Positions 12,933 to 25,837 of a stretch of 64,000 bases of DNA are shown here, piece after piece. The position numbers were made by a program, and so were the translations under genes. The notes under the pieces are model-generated. The model saw nothing but the letters and a program-made list of their open reading frames with translations. It was not told the DNA's origin and ran no database searches. Each line of letters opens with the position of its first letter. The first letter of the stretch is position 1. This stretch comes from Setaria digitata (taxonomy: Eukaryota; Nematoda; Chromadorea; Rhabditida; Setariidae), in NCBI GenBank assembly GCA_003640385.1, contig RCAB01000320.1, forward strand, positions 1 to 64,000. The letters run 5' to 3'.

Positions 12933-14710
12933 TATCACTTATTATTTTGCACTCATGAAGAAAGAAATCAATTAAATAACAATCTCTTTTTTACGGCTTC
13001 TTCCCAGGAAAAAGTTACCTTTTTTAAATTCTTGCTATTTTGAGGGAAAAAAAAAAAAAGAGCAAATTCCACTCACAGTACTTCCAGTGCTGCCTCTTCA
13101 TTTTTTTTTTTTTTAGTACAATTCACATCTTTTGTTTTGAAAAAAAAAAAAAAAGGAATGTATATATAATTGAGTGTACATATTTATATATGCATACACT
13201 TAATTATATATATATATATATATTACAAAATAAATGTATGTATTTATATATATATATATATATATTCATGTGCTACATTATTGACTGCGAATAAGCTGAA
13301 AAGATGAATTTTAATTAGAACTATGTAAATTTGTTATATTTTTCTTTTTTTGCTACCTGCGAAAATAAATATAGTTATTGAATATATCATTTTTTTTTCT
13401 TTTATTTGTCTATTTATATAAGCTGGATGAAATTTATTAATTTAGTTATTATTGTCATGAATCATGTAGCTTATACGCAGTTTAAGTTACTTTTTATTGT
13501 TTGTAATAGTTATAATATTATGGCCTTATATTTTGTTACATACAGTCATTTACATTGTAGATTTTTTCCCTTATTTTATTTTTTTTTTTTTCTCTCCCTC
13601 TCAGTCAAACATCATTTCTGTAATATTTTAAATATTCGTTTTTTTTTGTTTGTTTTGTTTCGTTTCTATTTCATTTTCTTTTCTTTTTTTTTTTTAACAT
13701 TTGGTTTAAAATTATCCGGTTAGTTTTTTGTTTTGAAAAGGGAAAGGAATTTTTCAATTTTCTTCTTATTATTAGTGTACCATTTGAATATGGTAATACT
13801 TATCCGGTGTTTCTCATATTCATCATGCACATAATTTTTTTTTTTTCCTTTTATCTATATTTTCGTTTTATACTCCTTGAAGCCATTTAATTAAAGCTAA
13901 ATTTTTGTATTTCTTTTGTAGCTCTTTGAGAAATGCCATAATCATCGTGTAATGAAATGAAAAAATTACTCAATGATCTAAAATATATCCCAATAATGAA
14001 TATGAATACTATCAATTTGTATATCAAATTGAAGTTTCTTTTTTATTCTTCATTAAAAGGCTTCATTTTATTTAATTTAATATTTCTAATCTGTTGCAAA
14101 AGATACTTTCTTAAGGTGATATATTTTTGCTGCCTCATGTATAGTAGAGCTCTGTATTATTATTATTATTTTTTTCTATTTCTTTTGCTTCTTTTGGTTA
14201 ACCGGTGGAAATTTTTCTTTCTTTTCTTTTTTTTTTTTTTTTGAAAATTTCTTTTTTTCAAATCTATTCTGTCCTGTTTCTTTTCTTTTTTCCCATATGG
14301 AGAAATGTATTACATAAGTTGGATGCAGATTATTGTTAACTCAGGGAAAATTTGTAGTGTACCTTTTAAACTTTTTTTTTGTCACTTTTTCGGATTCGAT
14401 GAATTTCTTTGCCCTTTTTTGTTTTAAGAGAGAGCAAAAAGTTTCGCTTTTTTTTCTTTTTAAAGAGCCAAAAAAAAAAATCAAGATCTATCAATAATGA
14501 TAAATGAAAATTAAATTCCGAAATAAAACTGAAATTTTTTTTTCCATAGATAGTTTCGAAAATTTTGCGGTAAAATTTTGCTTGGGAATTTTTAAGCAAA
14601 AGAAAAAATTACGAGTTCTAATGATATTAACTTTATCCCCTCTTCAGTTGATTTGACAATTTTGCCGAAATTTTTTCCTTCTTTTTTTTTCTTTTTTTTT
14701 TTTTTTTTTT

Positions 14711-14781
14711 NNNNNNNNNNNNNNNNNNNNNNNNNNNNNNNNNNNNNNNNNNNNNNNNNNNNNNNNNNNNNNNNNNNNNNN
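14711..14781. other. Assembly gap (71 N)
   Basis: Run of N directly after a poly-T tract, in the bcl-11/skp-1 intergenic region; true length unknown. Confidence 0.99.
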
Positions 14782-14902
14782 AATAGTTTTTTTTTTCCCC
14801 TTTTTCTTTTATTTTTTATTTGTTATTCCTGATTAGATTCGNAAATAGTTTTTTTTTCCCCTTTTTCTTTTATTTTTTATTTGTTATTCCTGATTAGATT
14901 CG
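14782..14902. repeat. Direct duplication joined by one N after the gap (probable artefact)
   Basis: Copies 14782-14841 and 14843-14902, each about 60 bases and ending CCTGATTAGATTCG, are separated by one N at 14842. They are essentially identical. Probably a gap-filling overlap that was not collapsed. Confidence 0.85.
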
Positions 14903-15949
14903 CTAGTTTTTTTTTCCTTTTCTTTAAAAATTTTTAATTTTCTTCCTTTTTCTTCTCTTTCATTGTATATTTCAGCCTTATATTGATTATTATACAATTT
15001 CTGCTTGATCCCACTTCATATAGTTCGTATTTCATTTAGAGAAAAGAAAGAAGTAGTTATTAATTAATTTAGCAATAATAAATGCATTATAAATAGGACA
15101 TTCCAGTAAAATGCTATGAAAGATTTAAAAGCATTCATTTTAATACTTATAATACTTTTTTTTTTCCGAAAATTCTTTATAATAAGAGTATTTTATTATG
15201 CAACATTTACTTTAATAGTGTAGTGAAATTTTATGAATGGAAAATTTAGTAGAAATTATAGGAAGTGAAATACTAATTAGTGAAAATTTCGATGAAATAT
15301 ACTCGATAAAGAAGAAAATTCTTTCTTCAGTAAGTGGGATCTCTGAATTTATAAATAAACGATATTTTTCTCTTTTTAATTTTTTTTTTTTTTTTTTTCA
15401 ATTGTATTTAATTTTGTGGTCTTGAAGAAAAAATCAGGCAGCCTTTTTTTTTTCGATTTCAAAATATATATTTTTTTACTTTTCTTTTTTCATCATATTT
15501 GTTTGAAATGTTTAGCATTACGAATAGCGCTATGTTTTCTCTATGCGTGTGCGTTTTTGTCACCTGTATATGTATTATAAAATTTACAATAATTTGAGTT
15601 AATTATATATGTTTAAAAGAAAAAAAAAAACAAAAACAAAAAAAAGAAACGACAACAAAAAAATCCCGGTGATGTGTACAGCATTCTTCCATGGTATTCG
15701 TTTTTTTATTTTTATATTTTAACTCTTTTTCCTTCTTCTTTTTGTCAGTTTAGGATGCTTCAGATTATATAAAAGTGTGCGATTTCGTCTTTTTTTTTTT
15801 CTTTTTTATTATTATTATTTTTTGAAATATCCTTGAAACAGGAATTTGTTAAGGATCTTTGAATTTTATTATTATTATTATTAAAATAAGAAATATTTGA
15901 CTTCAGTGCTTTTCACACATCTACATTCAAAATTTAACTTTTATTTTCA

Positions 15950-15991
<42 letters not shown>

Positions 15992-17660
15992 NACTGTAAA
16001 TAGATTGAATCTACCATTCTTTCAAACATCTGAAAAATGTGTGTATGTATTTTTAAAAATTTTCACTCTCATAAATGTCAAGAAATTTGAGGAGCAATGG
16101 AAACAAAATTATTTGTTAAAAAGAAAATGCTTAAAAAAACCAGAAATAAAATGAAATATTTGAAATGATTTTTTACCAACTGAATAATAAAGATTTGTTT
16201 AAAATTTGGTTGAAATTTTGAAAAAGTTTGAGGTTTAAAAATTCACACAATCAATTTTCACATATCTTTTTTTGAGCTTATTGTTTGATTATTTGTTTAA
16301 CAACAAATTTTAGAAATGGTATAAAATCGTTCAGCATACAATTTGATATCCCTAAATCGGCTGGTTGGAGGATGGTAGTGATGGAGTTTTTCATTTTGTC
16401 AAAAATTTTTAGAAATTAGAATTTTTCCCGTTATTTTATTTCCTAGTTTGAGATTATATTAGGATTTGCAAATTTGCCTATTTCATTCAGTATTCCGGTT
16501 TAATCGCGACTGGATAAACTGTGGTTTTATGAAATTGCAAGTAGTAAACAGGTCGGTAAATGTTATTATTAATCAAGAATAAAGATTAACTGGAGATGAT
16601 AAGATGAGCTTGAAAATTTTATGAATTTACTTTTACGTAACTGCTAACTTGACATATTTTTTTTTTTCCAAGACACCTGAACTGATCATGAATTTATCAT
16701 GAAAGCAAAGATGTAATTTGAATTCAAGTAAAATTAAAAATGGAATATTTATCAATGAATCGGTGAAGCATTATCGAATAATTCGTTTTCACGTAGACGT
16801 GTATAAGGTCGTAATGACACACTTTGGGATGTGCGTACGTGTTTCACGTAAATCTTGCTTAATGATGGCCTTCGTTATGAAATCGAATTAAGATGCATGA
16901 AGGAAACTCGTGAGAAGCAAAATCTGAAGAAAAATTAATTTCTTTTTTTGATTAACTTTAATTTAATTTGAAGTGTGTTTGGTGAATTTTTTTTTTTTTC
17001 TTCCCAGCATCAGTTTCTGTTTGAGAAATGAGTTTGAATTGGCATAATATTACTACGTTTGACTGTTTGTTTTATTTCAAATAGTAAATATAGCAACTAA
17101 GAATTTAATGGCCGTTTAGAAATGAAAAAAGCAAACATAGTTATTTAATGCACATTAGATGTAAATATATTTGGAATGTTACAGAAATCATATGGATTGC
17201 CAATTAGCATAAATAATTTGGAAAATTTTGTGCTACTGATGAATATATTGAAGATTAAATCAAGAAAATATTTCACAATTTCCCTTTGTAATTTACTGAC
17301 TTAATTGCTGTGTGAATGAATTTAGCTTCCAAAAAACGCTTTTTTTTTTTCCTAGCAGTAAGCAATTAAGTTTATTTCTCCTCTTATTTAATAACGAATT
17401 TGAAACAATCTTTTTTCAGATAAGAAATGAAATGGAAAGTCTTGTGCTAAGCTAAATCAATTTGTGATAAATGAAAAAGTTTGGGGGGAAAAAAATCGTC
17501 TGGATGAAATGATTGAATAGTAGAAAAAACTTGTTCTCGAGGAAATTTATCACATTGCCAATGAAGTGAATGATACTTACTTTTCAGGCAGCAAGCAATT
17601 CAATGAATTTCTAATTTTGTCTCTGATACAACATTATTTTCATTCTAACCCGAGCAAAAT

Positions 17661-17691
17661 TTTGTCACCTCACCTTTGAGTAGGTGACAAA
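17661..17691. repeat. Short perfect inverted repeat (hairpin)
   Basis: TTTGTCACCT at 17661-17670 is the exact reverse complement of AGGTGACAAA at 17682-17691, with an 11-base loop. Immediately after it CAATTTGGCAAATTG is also an inverted repeat. Located about 500 bases upstream of the proposed skp-1 start. Function unknown. Confidence 0.6.
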
Positions 17692-18199
17692 CCAATTTGG
17701 CAAATTGCCACAATTCCTATGACTTTTTCTAAACATTAATTGTTTCATTCGGGGTTTTTTCTCTTTCTTTTTTTTTGTTGGAGAGGACTTTCATTTTTTT
17801 TTTTTCACTGACAAACATTCCACCATGTTATCTTCTCAGGTGATAGCACTAAAAAAATGAGAGAAAAGGATGTTTTAAATGTATGCACTTTTTTCAGTTT
17901 TTGTTTTTCCTGTCAAGAGATAGTTATTCTATCATAAGAAAATACCGAAGGATGTCAGTAAAGCTCGCCGAGTATGTTTCCTTTCTTTTCACTAAGAAGT
18001 TGAGAGCAAATGATTTAGAAATATTATTTCTAATATGGACCAAAGTTGCAACGAAGATTTGCAATTAATAATGGAAGTTAAAGGTCTAAGCAGAGTCATT
18101 ATCCTTATTCTACATTACTATATTCTAATGGTGAATATTTTATCATTTTAACCATTGTCGGATTAATCGTAAGTAAAGTGGGGACTCGAAAATTGATGA

Positions 18200-21100
18200 A
18201 TGCATAACTGGTATCTTTCGTTTCTCTTACTACTGTTACAATGTTAATTTTACATTGTTAGTTACTAATTTAGATCTATTATAGTCAATTATTAATATGG
18301 AAATTACAGCATACTTCCACCTCCGTCATCTACATCTGATGAATGGTCATCTGTTCGTCGCGATCCGTGGTTTCAGGGACGAGAAGTAAGTTCTTCAACT
18401 TGGATGCATCTTTTAGCAGAGTGTTTATCAAGATATATCTTCCTACTAGTGATGCGGAAAAATTATGACAAATTGAATTATGTGAATGCAAAAGTCGCGG
18501 AATTTTTAAATATACTTCTTCATATGGTGTAATTGCTGTTTCAGGATGCCTTAAAAAGTGATAGTATTGGCGCTGTAATACTGAAAGAACCCCCACCGTA
18601 TGGGAAAAGAAATGGATGGATACCAAGAAATGCAGAGGTTACTGTTTTGTGTTTCATTTGATTGTTTTCACAAGTTCATCTCCATAATTATTTTCCAGTT
18701 ATTTGTTGCAAATAAAAAGGCCTTCTTTACAGGATTTTGGTGATGGTGGAGCGTTTCCTGAGATAGCCGTAGCTCAATTTCCATTAGGTTGCTTATTTTA
18801 CTGCAACCATTGAAATCAATTTGCAAAATTATGTTGCAATCATTTGATTTCTTGTTAATTAAAAAGCTGAGAGGCTAAATTAGAACGAAGATTTTTGTCA
18901 CTCTAGGATTTTGCGATGCTTTGGATGTTATTTTATAAATTTTGAGTGTGTATGATTGGTTCAATTAGTAAAGTCCATTCAGGCATGGGAATGGATTTAC
19001 GTAAGAAGGCTGGTGGTGATAAAACAGTCGCACTCCAGTGTGATTCCGAAGGGAAATTGAGACACGATGCAATTGCTCGAATTGGACATTCAAAGGATAA
19101 AGTAAGTTAGAATATCTAAACTTAAAATTGGTTGCTTTTGTTTGAAAATGGAATTAAGCTTGTCACACCACCTCGAATGTATAGCTATCATTGCTTTAAC
19201 TATTTATAAAAGCAATTTTTTATAAATGCAAGTCTAATTATCCATTGTGAACTACACGTTAAAGATATCCGACCACTTTTCGTCTCCTGTAGTAAATGTT
19301 TTACCAGCAAGATGTTGATGGATAGGAATTGTAGATAATTTATACGAGACTAGCTGATATGAAGCCAAAAATGTTAGAAGAAGAAGACGAATCATTTCAA
19401 AGGCCAGATGAGGAAACGATCGCACAACAGACTGAAGCTACTCGTTTGGCGTTAGAGAAAATCACTTCAACGAAGGTTTATTTTTCATAAATTAATTAAT
19501 TAATAAGAGTTATATGATTCAGAAGCAGTTATAAATCGTGGAGCGAGTTCTTTCTCTGCTTCTCGACGTTTTTTTCTTTTTTTTATTCCTTTTTTTTTAG
19601 GTTGCAAGTGCTTTGCCTGTTCGCCATGCACAGAAACCCAATCCAGTCCAATATATACGTTATACCCCCAGTCAGCAAGGTGGTGGTCATAACAGCGGCG
19701 CTCAACAGCGAATTATCCGCATGGTCGAAGTACAGCAAGATCCCATGGAACCTCCGAAATTTAAGTAAGTTGGTTTATCGCGGAAGAACCCTTTGACATT
19801 TTTTTTTTTTTGTTGCGTTTAAACAACTGTTGTTAGAAAAAATAAGGACAAAAAAGAAATAGTAGGTAGATCAAATAAATATAAAAAAAATACGTAGTCC
19901 GTTTCAGGATCAATCAAAAAATACCACGTGCACCTCCTTCTCCTCCAGCTCCTGTCATGCATTCACCTCCTCGCAAGGTTTTCTCATCTTTATTTTTGTG
20001 GTTCCAAACACTTTTTTTTTTATAAAAATTTAATTGGTTTCTTTTTTTCATTACTAGTGCTTTGAAATTTCTGTCTGATAATGAAAAGTGAAGGTTTTGC
20101 AGTAGGAAATGTATGTGTGTTTTTCAGACAACTGTGAAAGAACAAGCCGACTGGAAAATACCCCCGTGTATTTCAAATTGGAAGAATCCAAAAGGTTTGC
20201 TTGTTTATATTGCCCCTTTTTATATACATATCCCTTTCTTATATATTTTTGAATTTCACTTTTCGAACTTTTTTGCCGCGAATTTTATTAGAGTTAAAAT
20301 TGTTTGAACTGCAGTATTTATATATGTTCACTTGGCGCAAATATACCGTTTATTGCGCTTGTAAAAAGAAATAAATTTTCAGGATTTACTATTGCGCTGG
20401 ATAAGCGATTGGCCGCTGATGGAAGAGGCTTGCAGCAGGTTTTTGCATTTGCAAACATTTTGAACATATTTTGAACGGTGTATCTGAAAATTGCTTTCGC
20501 TGCATTAAGGATTGCATTACAGTGTTTATTATTAAAGGTACATATCAACGAAAACTTTGCGAAGTTAGCGGAATCGTTATATTTGGCTGATCGCACAGCT
20601 CGTGAAGCTGTTGAAACGCGTGCGCAAATGGAACGTCGTGTTGCTCAAAACAAGAAGGCTGAGCAGGAGGAAAAGATGAGAGCTATGGCTGCGAAAGCTA
20701 GGTCTATTTTGCTCCTAAAACCTTGGTCATTAATAAGAAACTGGTATTGAATATGCAAATTTGCAAATATTGCATTTTGTTTAGAATATGACAGTGAAAC
20801 GAACATAATAATTTCATGTTTTTCTGGTAAACAGTCGAGTATTTTAATTAACAGAAATGTGAGACCAGTTCTTTGCATATTCACATATATTGTGCGCTAT
20901 TGCTGAATAATTTCATCCGAGTGTATTTTATAGACAGGAACGTGCTGTACTCAAAAAAGCACATGAAGATGAATCAGCGAACCAAGAAGCTCGTGAACGT
21001 GATCAGATCAGGTCCGTTAAATAGATTTATTATATGCTTGTTTGAAGTTCTTTGTTCTTGACTCTTTCAGTTCTGCATCAGTGGAAATCATAACTTTCAG

Positions 21101-22672
21101 CAGTGATTTAGTATCGTCATAAATTTTTAGCAAGAATTTCCAAAGCTGTTGTTGCTTGAGAGCTAATCATGGGCAGAGTTTAAGTTGTTAACAGTACTAT
21201 ATATATTTAAAAAAAATGCTTTAGTATGGCAAAAAAATGACCTTTAAAATAGGAAGTAACTCCATAGTACTACTGAAACTGAGATTTTCAGTTTTTCGTT
21301 TGATTTTCAAAGTTTTTCGCAGGCGTGACCGTTTGGATGAACATCGTCGAGAAAGGAATATTGCGCGAAACAATCCTGATAAGTTAGATAGGTTTAAGAA
21401 GGGTCGGGAACGTGATATCAGTGAAAAAATTGCGCTCGGTTTGCCTGATGCTCGAGCAAGGCATCACGAAACGCAATTTGATCAGAGACTCTTTGATCAG
21501 TCTAAGGTTCTCTTTTTTTTAATTTCTATTAAAATAATTCCTCATCAATAGATTTTTTGACATCGGTCACTTACCTGGGATTGGTGAGTTTCAATTTTTA
21601 TCGAAGTTTCCAGCAAAGTGTAAAAGGGAAAAAAAGGGAAAAGTTTCTGTCTCTCTGCAGGGTTTGGATAGTGGCGGCATTGACGACGAAACATACAGTG
21701 CGTATGATAAGCCATGGCGTGCTCAGGATAATATTCAGCAGCACATTTATCGACCAAGTAAGTTACTTTTTTTTTTTATTTTTTTGCGAAACTCGGTTTT
21801 TCTGCATTTGTTTTTGAAAGAGACAAAAAGATAAAGGATCAAACAACATGAGAACTATAAAATTTCTAGAAATTTTTATCATTTGCAGGCAAAAATCTCG
21901 ATAAAGATCTTTACGGCGATGACTTGGATCGTATAATTAGTACTAATCGATTTGTTCCGGATAAAGGATTCAGTGGGGCTGAACCGGGAGGGGCACGTAA
22001 TGCTGGACCTGTTGAGGTGTGTTTTATATTACATTAAACTTGTTGTTTTGGAAAATATATTTACAGTCGATTTCCTTTCAATTTTTGTCCATTTTACTTT
22101 CCTAATATAAATACTTTGGTGCAAATACTTCGTCGGCTTTTATGTGCCTTTCTTTTTGCTGAATTAATTAATGCTTTTAAAAGGGTGGTGTCTTTTCTCC
22201 AAAGTCTTTTTTGCACGGCTCGTATATTATATGCTGCTGAACAGCATTTAAAGCATCTTTATCATATTACTGAACAGCGCAAAACTTTATTAGAATTAGG
22301 CATATATATATATAGTGCAAAAATTTTCCATTAAATCTTTACATTTCGAATTTTAAAAGGCAAATCCAGCTTTTCCATTCTCGCTGGAAAACTGAAAGAG
22401 CGAAGTGAGAATTACGTGTTAACGAAGTATTTTAAGTAAAAATTAATTTTGATGGCTTTCAAACTTCGTGAAATTTAAAGGTTTAGATTTAAAGTTGTTT
22501 GTAGACTTTCTTAACTAAATGATCTAATTTTCAGTTCGAAAAGGAAGAAGAAGATATCTTCGGTCTTGGTCAGTTGCTTCAGTCAGCTAAAGAGTCTGGT
22601 AAAGAATTGAAAAAGAGAGGAGCCGATAGTGGTGCTGATGAAGGCTCATCGTCTTCTAAGAAACGTCGATAA
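18200..22672 (+). CDS. skp-1: SKIP/SNW1 homologue, spliceosome and transcription co-regulator
   Basis: Nuclear SNW-domain protein; the family is part of the activated spliceosome and a transcriptional co-regulator. Exons 18200-18210, 18310-18385, 18545-18637, 18733-18787, 18983-19101, 19335-19475, 19601-19764, 19908-19977, 20128-20194, 20383-20438, 20538-20701, 20934-21011, 21323-21506, 21661-21757, 21889-22016, 22535-22672. All phases agree and give 546 residues (human 536). Hallmarks in order: ILPPPSS near the N terminus, EPPPYGKRNGWIPR, DFGDGGAFPEI, QYIRYTPSQQG, PPSPPAPVMHSP, IPPCISNWKNPKG, DKRLAADGRGLQ, HINENFAKLAESLY, a charged helical region, DQRLFDQSKG, YRPSKNLDKDLYGDDL and a Lys/Arg-rich tail KKRR. 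The 11-base first coding exon (M-H-N-C) was chosen because it is the only nearby ATG with a fitting phase and donor; that exon is tentative, the rest is firm. Confidence 0.94.
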
Positions 22673-23298
22673 AAATCATGTTTGTAAAATTTTCTATAGT
22701 ATCTTTGATCTTCTTTAATTTCTATATTTATGCAGTTTTTTTCTGGTTTCTTTTAAAAAGATACCTTTTGCTATGTTTAGGATGAAATTTCTCGGTTTGC
22801 TATTTCTCCCATTCTGATTCTATTGCAGTTAAAAGAGAAGCCAAGTAAAAGATAGCTGTCGATTTCTCCAAAAAATTTTGGATATGGAAGGACATTATTC
22901 TACCCCTTTCATGTATGTTCACAGAGTCATAGTGCATTATTGTGTTTCTGTTTTCAGTTAGGTCAATATGTCAGTGATAATCGTGAATTGTATAGATTTA
23001 TTCTGTATTTCAGTTATACTGTTTTTGTGCACAACTATAGAACTCGGACGATTGAAATGAATGACCTCATCTTATGTTCTTCATATTTTTCAAATATTTT
23101 GTATGAATTTTATGGGTTGTATTAGCAGATTTAGGTGAAGGTAAATCTAATACAAGATAAAATGCTGATTAGCGATTTTGAGTCTTATATCTAGAGAGCA
23201 TCTCAAAATTTTTTTTCTTTTTTTTTCATAAGCTGCAAGCTTTTTGTTTTGTGAGCATAAGCATTTTAACCAATAGGTTCCGTACTCATCCAGTTCAT
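22673..23298. other. Convergent intergenic region between skp-1 and the membrane-protein gene
   Basis: AT-rich 3' flanks of two genes pointing at each other. No coding block, RNA gene or strong repeat seen. No canonical AATAAA close to the skp-1 stop was found. Confidence 0.6.
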
Positions 23299-24360
23299 TT
23301 AGTATTTACTTTGAAATTCGGAATTATTCAACATAGAGGAACTTACTGGTCTGTTACTTTCTCGTTCTGGTGTGCTTCCGGATTGAGTTCCCTGACTTTG
23401 AATTTCCTTGTTTGCTTCCAGGTTTTTGTCGTTAGCTTTAGCCTTCGGTATTTTAAGATCACATTCTCGCTTAACTTTAACAGGAAAAAACGGATAATAT
23501 GTTGTGCTTAAAATGCTTGAATAGCTCGTAATATGCTTACGCATTCTCATTAAGAGATGTTATTGGAAAAGGCTGATATTTGTTTTGTTTTATTTTATTT
23601 TTTTTGAAGGTGGATAAGATTGGAATTTGATAGTTCCACACTTTTTTTTAATATTCGGATTTGCTTATTTCGCTGTCCGTTTATTTAAAAAAGGTCAAAA
23701 AAAATTGAAGAAAATATCCCACTTCTTGAATTATGTCATTTCACTAGGTAGAAATAGTATATAAATGCGAAAATATACTCACTATGACTTCCCCTAACGG
23801 GAAATGCAACTGTACTCCTCATTCCATAATATGTATCTGCTTCTCTTGCATTGGGATCCTAAATTCTTTGAAATTGTTGTAGATCAGAAGAAAATATAAA
23901 TCAGAGAATAAGCAAAATTTTTCGGTTATCTTATCAATTTAATAACGTCCAGAATTATCCTTAAGGTTTCGAAGTATTCAATATTTGGAATGTGCCTACA
24001 AAGTTAATAGGTGGTTACATTTCTGGAAAGATATTGAGAATCATTCCTCGAAAGAGGGATTCAAACACTCTGCAAAGTGAATGATATCTATTACAATACA
24101 AATTTCAAAACTACTACAAATGGAATTGTAGTGAGGATTTTAAAATATTGGGGAGATTTTTTTGTTATATTGTTGTTTGATAAGAGCTAACTGAATTAAC
24201 TGAAGAGTACCAAGAATTCAGGTAAATGGCCTGGTTTATATGGTCGTTTAGATTTCTTCATTGCACATGATAATAACACATTCATAATGGTAATAGTACC
24301 AATAATACTTGAAATGAATATTGTTGTTGCTGGTAATGTAATTATAAGCCACAAATACAT
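23299..24360 (-). CDS. Small single-pass membrane protein, family not recognised
   Basis: Not recognised. Exons on the minus strand: 24360-24211, 23858-23783, 23474-23299; phases join (0, 1) to give 133 residues. The start is the first ATG, 14 bases after a strong TTTTGTCTAG acceptor; in that frame a TAA lies immediately upstream, so the protein must begin here, which suggests spliced-leader trans-splicing. Residues about 3-34 are one hydrophobic segment (LWLIITLPATTIF, then GTITIMNVLLSC), followed by basic KKSKRPYKPGHLP, so an N-terminal signal anchor with a cytoplasmic hydrophilic tail is expected by the positive-inside rule. The tail contains DPNAREADTYYGMRS and a Lys/Glu/Ser-rich end (GTQSGSTPERESNRP). 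A GTAAGT inside the last exon could be an alternative donor. Codon use looks coding, but there is no homology support. Confidence 0.55.
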
Positions 24361-24374
24361 TTGCTTTTAATATC

Positions 24375-24384
24375 CTAGACAAAA
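24375..24384 (-). promoter_or_regulatory. Probable spliced-leader acceptor of the small membrane-protein gene
   Basis: On the minus strand TTTTGTCTAG precedes the start codon at 24360 by 14 bases, with a pyrimidine tract and no in-frame upstream coding sequence. Confidence 0.5.
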
Positions 24385-24731
24385 AAAAAGGCGAAAATTC
24401 CATAAAAAGAACATTTTGGAAGATATAATAAGCATATAATTTTAATGCCTACCGTCCTGTATGCTTTGATAGAAAATGAAACACCATTTAATGAGAACTA
24501 TATTTTATCGCTTTTTTCTTTTTGGCAAATTATGTAAATATAAATAAAAATATAAAACAATCACTTTATCAGCATTTTATTCTCCACTGAGTAAGTAATA
24601 TTGATGATATACCAAAATTATGCTGTATTATTGTTATCAATAAACATATTAAATGATAAAAAAAGTTTGAGAGACAAAAGCAAGCAGTAGTAATTTCATT
24701 GCTAATTGGGTAGGATTTGATAACAGTGAAT

Positions 24732-24996
24732 GATATTGGCAGATAGAAAATGATAAGAAATAAATAATGGCGAATGGATATAATTTAAATTTTTGCGTAA
24801 AACTTAGAATAACTAATTCGAACATAACCATCTTAATATGAGTTAGCAATTTTTTAAATTTTANGATATTGGCAGATAGAAAATGATAAGAAATAAATAA
24901 TGGCGAATGGATATAATTTAAATTTTTGCGTAAAACTTAGAATAACTAATTCGAACATAACCATCTTAATATGAGTTAGCAATTTTTTAAATTTTA
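24732..24996. repeat. 132-base exact direct duplication joined by one N (probable artefact)
   Basis: Copies 24732-24863 and 24865-24996, both beginning GATATTGGCAGATAG and ending in AATTTTTTAAATTTTA, flank the single N at 24864. They appear identical. Best explained as a contig overlap placed twice. It lies between two genes. Confidence 0.88.
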
Positions 24997-25806
24997 AGTA
25001 ATTACGATGAAAGTTAATTAGTTTTTCTTCTCAGTGGGGATTCCCATTTTTCTCCCTCCCCCATTTTATGCACACAACAAATAGCAAAAAAGGGAAGGTG
25101 GAAATAATAAAATGACGTCAAGATGTAACAGTTGCATAGTGTGATCTGTGCTTTGCGAAGGAATTAAGTTTGAATTCTATTTTGTGGAATTTTCAAGATA
25201 TTAAAGTAATAATTCGTGCTTTTAGTTAGTTTAGCCTTCGGAGTCTCCGAAATCTTAGCTAAATTCGTTGTCGGGGTAATTAATTTAAAATTAATTATGC
25301 CGGAATTAATTGATACTATTTGTAATTTGTTCACATATTATTTCCACATCTTTTCAAATATAATTAATTGTTCGTGCCATTATCAGAAAATATGTTGCCA
25401 TCATGAATGAATGCTATATTGACTTTGGAATTATTTCACTACCAATTTTCTCTTTCTATGCGTTATGATTTGATTAGTCGTAAAGTGGAAATCTCCTTTT
25501 AACTACTTGAAATGTTCAAAACTGCAAGGACAGTTATAATAAATCTTTACAACTAGTGTAATCAAACTTTTGACATGGTTTAATAGATATTTTGTATTTT
25601 TCGCATCTCTATTCCCTGTTCAGAAATTTTTTGGCATCTTTAATCGTAGAGTTCATTCTTTTAGATTACTTTTCTAATATGTTACATGAATTATTTTGCT
25701 CTGATGAGTACTTCGAGCTTTTTTCTGTCCTGATATTTCATAAATCTTGTTTACCTTTCTCATTTTATGTCTTGTTGAGTTCATATAATTAGCTCTCGAT
25801 TCATAT

Positions 25807-25816
25807 CTCCTTGCAG
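25807..25816 (+). promoter_or_regulatory. Probable spliced-leader acceptor of RMI1
   Basis: CTCCTTGCAG, a good acceptor, lies 21 bases upstream of the RMI1 start at 25838, with no upstream exon recognised. Confidence 0.5.
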
Positions 25817-25837
25817 GGTTCTTATCACTTGTTATGG

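Larger units (their letters stand above)
12933..18199. other. Intergenic, low complexity, no supported gene
   Basis: 3' flank of bcl-11 (AATAAA words near 13228 and 13363 could serve as polyadenylation signals), followed by T-rich sequence, a (TA)n patch at about 13201-13265, an assembly gap and poly-T tracts. Reading frames here are short and consist largely of Phe/Lys from poly-T/poly-A. The part from 16.3 to 18.2 kb is less repetitive and may hold promoter elements of skp-1. It contains a 10-bp-stem hairpin at 17661-17691. No conserved coding block was recognised on either strand. Confidence 0.6.
24375..25806. other. Divergent intergenic region between the membrane-protein gene and RMI1
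   Basis: Starts of two divergent genes. It includes the N-joined duplication at 24732-24996. Otherwise AT-rich single-copy sequence without a recognisable coding block; promoter elements for both neighbours presumably lie here. Confidence 0.55.

Noticed and set aside
16300..16440. Minus-strand 38-codon frame MKNSITTILQPADLG...
   Set aside because: Plausible composition but single, short and without splice or homology support.
24649..24849. Minus-strand frame with a signal-peptide-like MKLLLLAF
   Set aside because: It ends a few codons later, has no usable donor, and lies partly in the N-joined duplicated segment.
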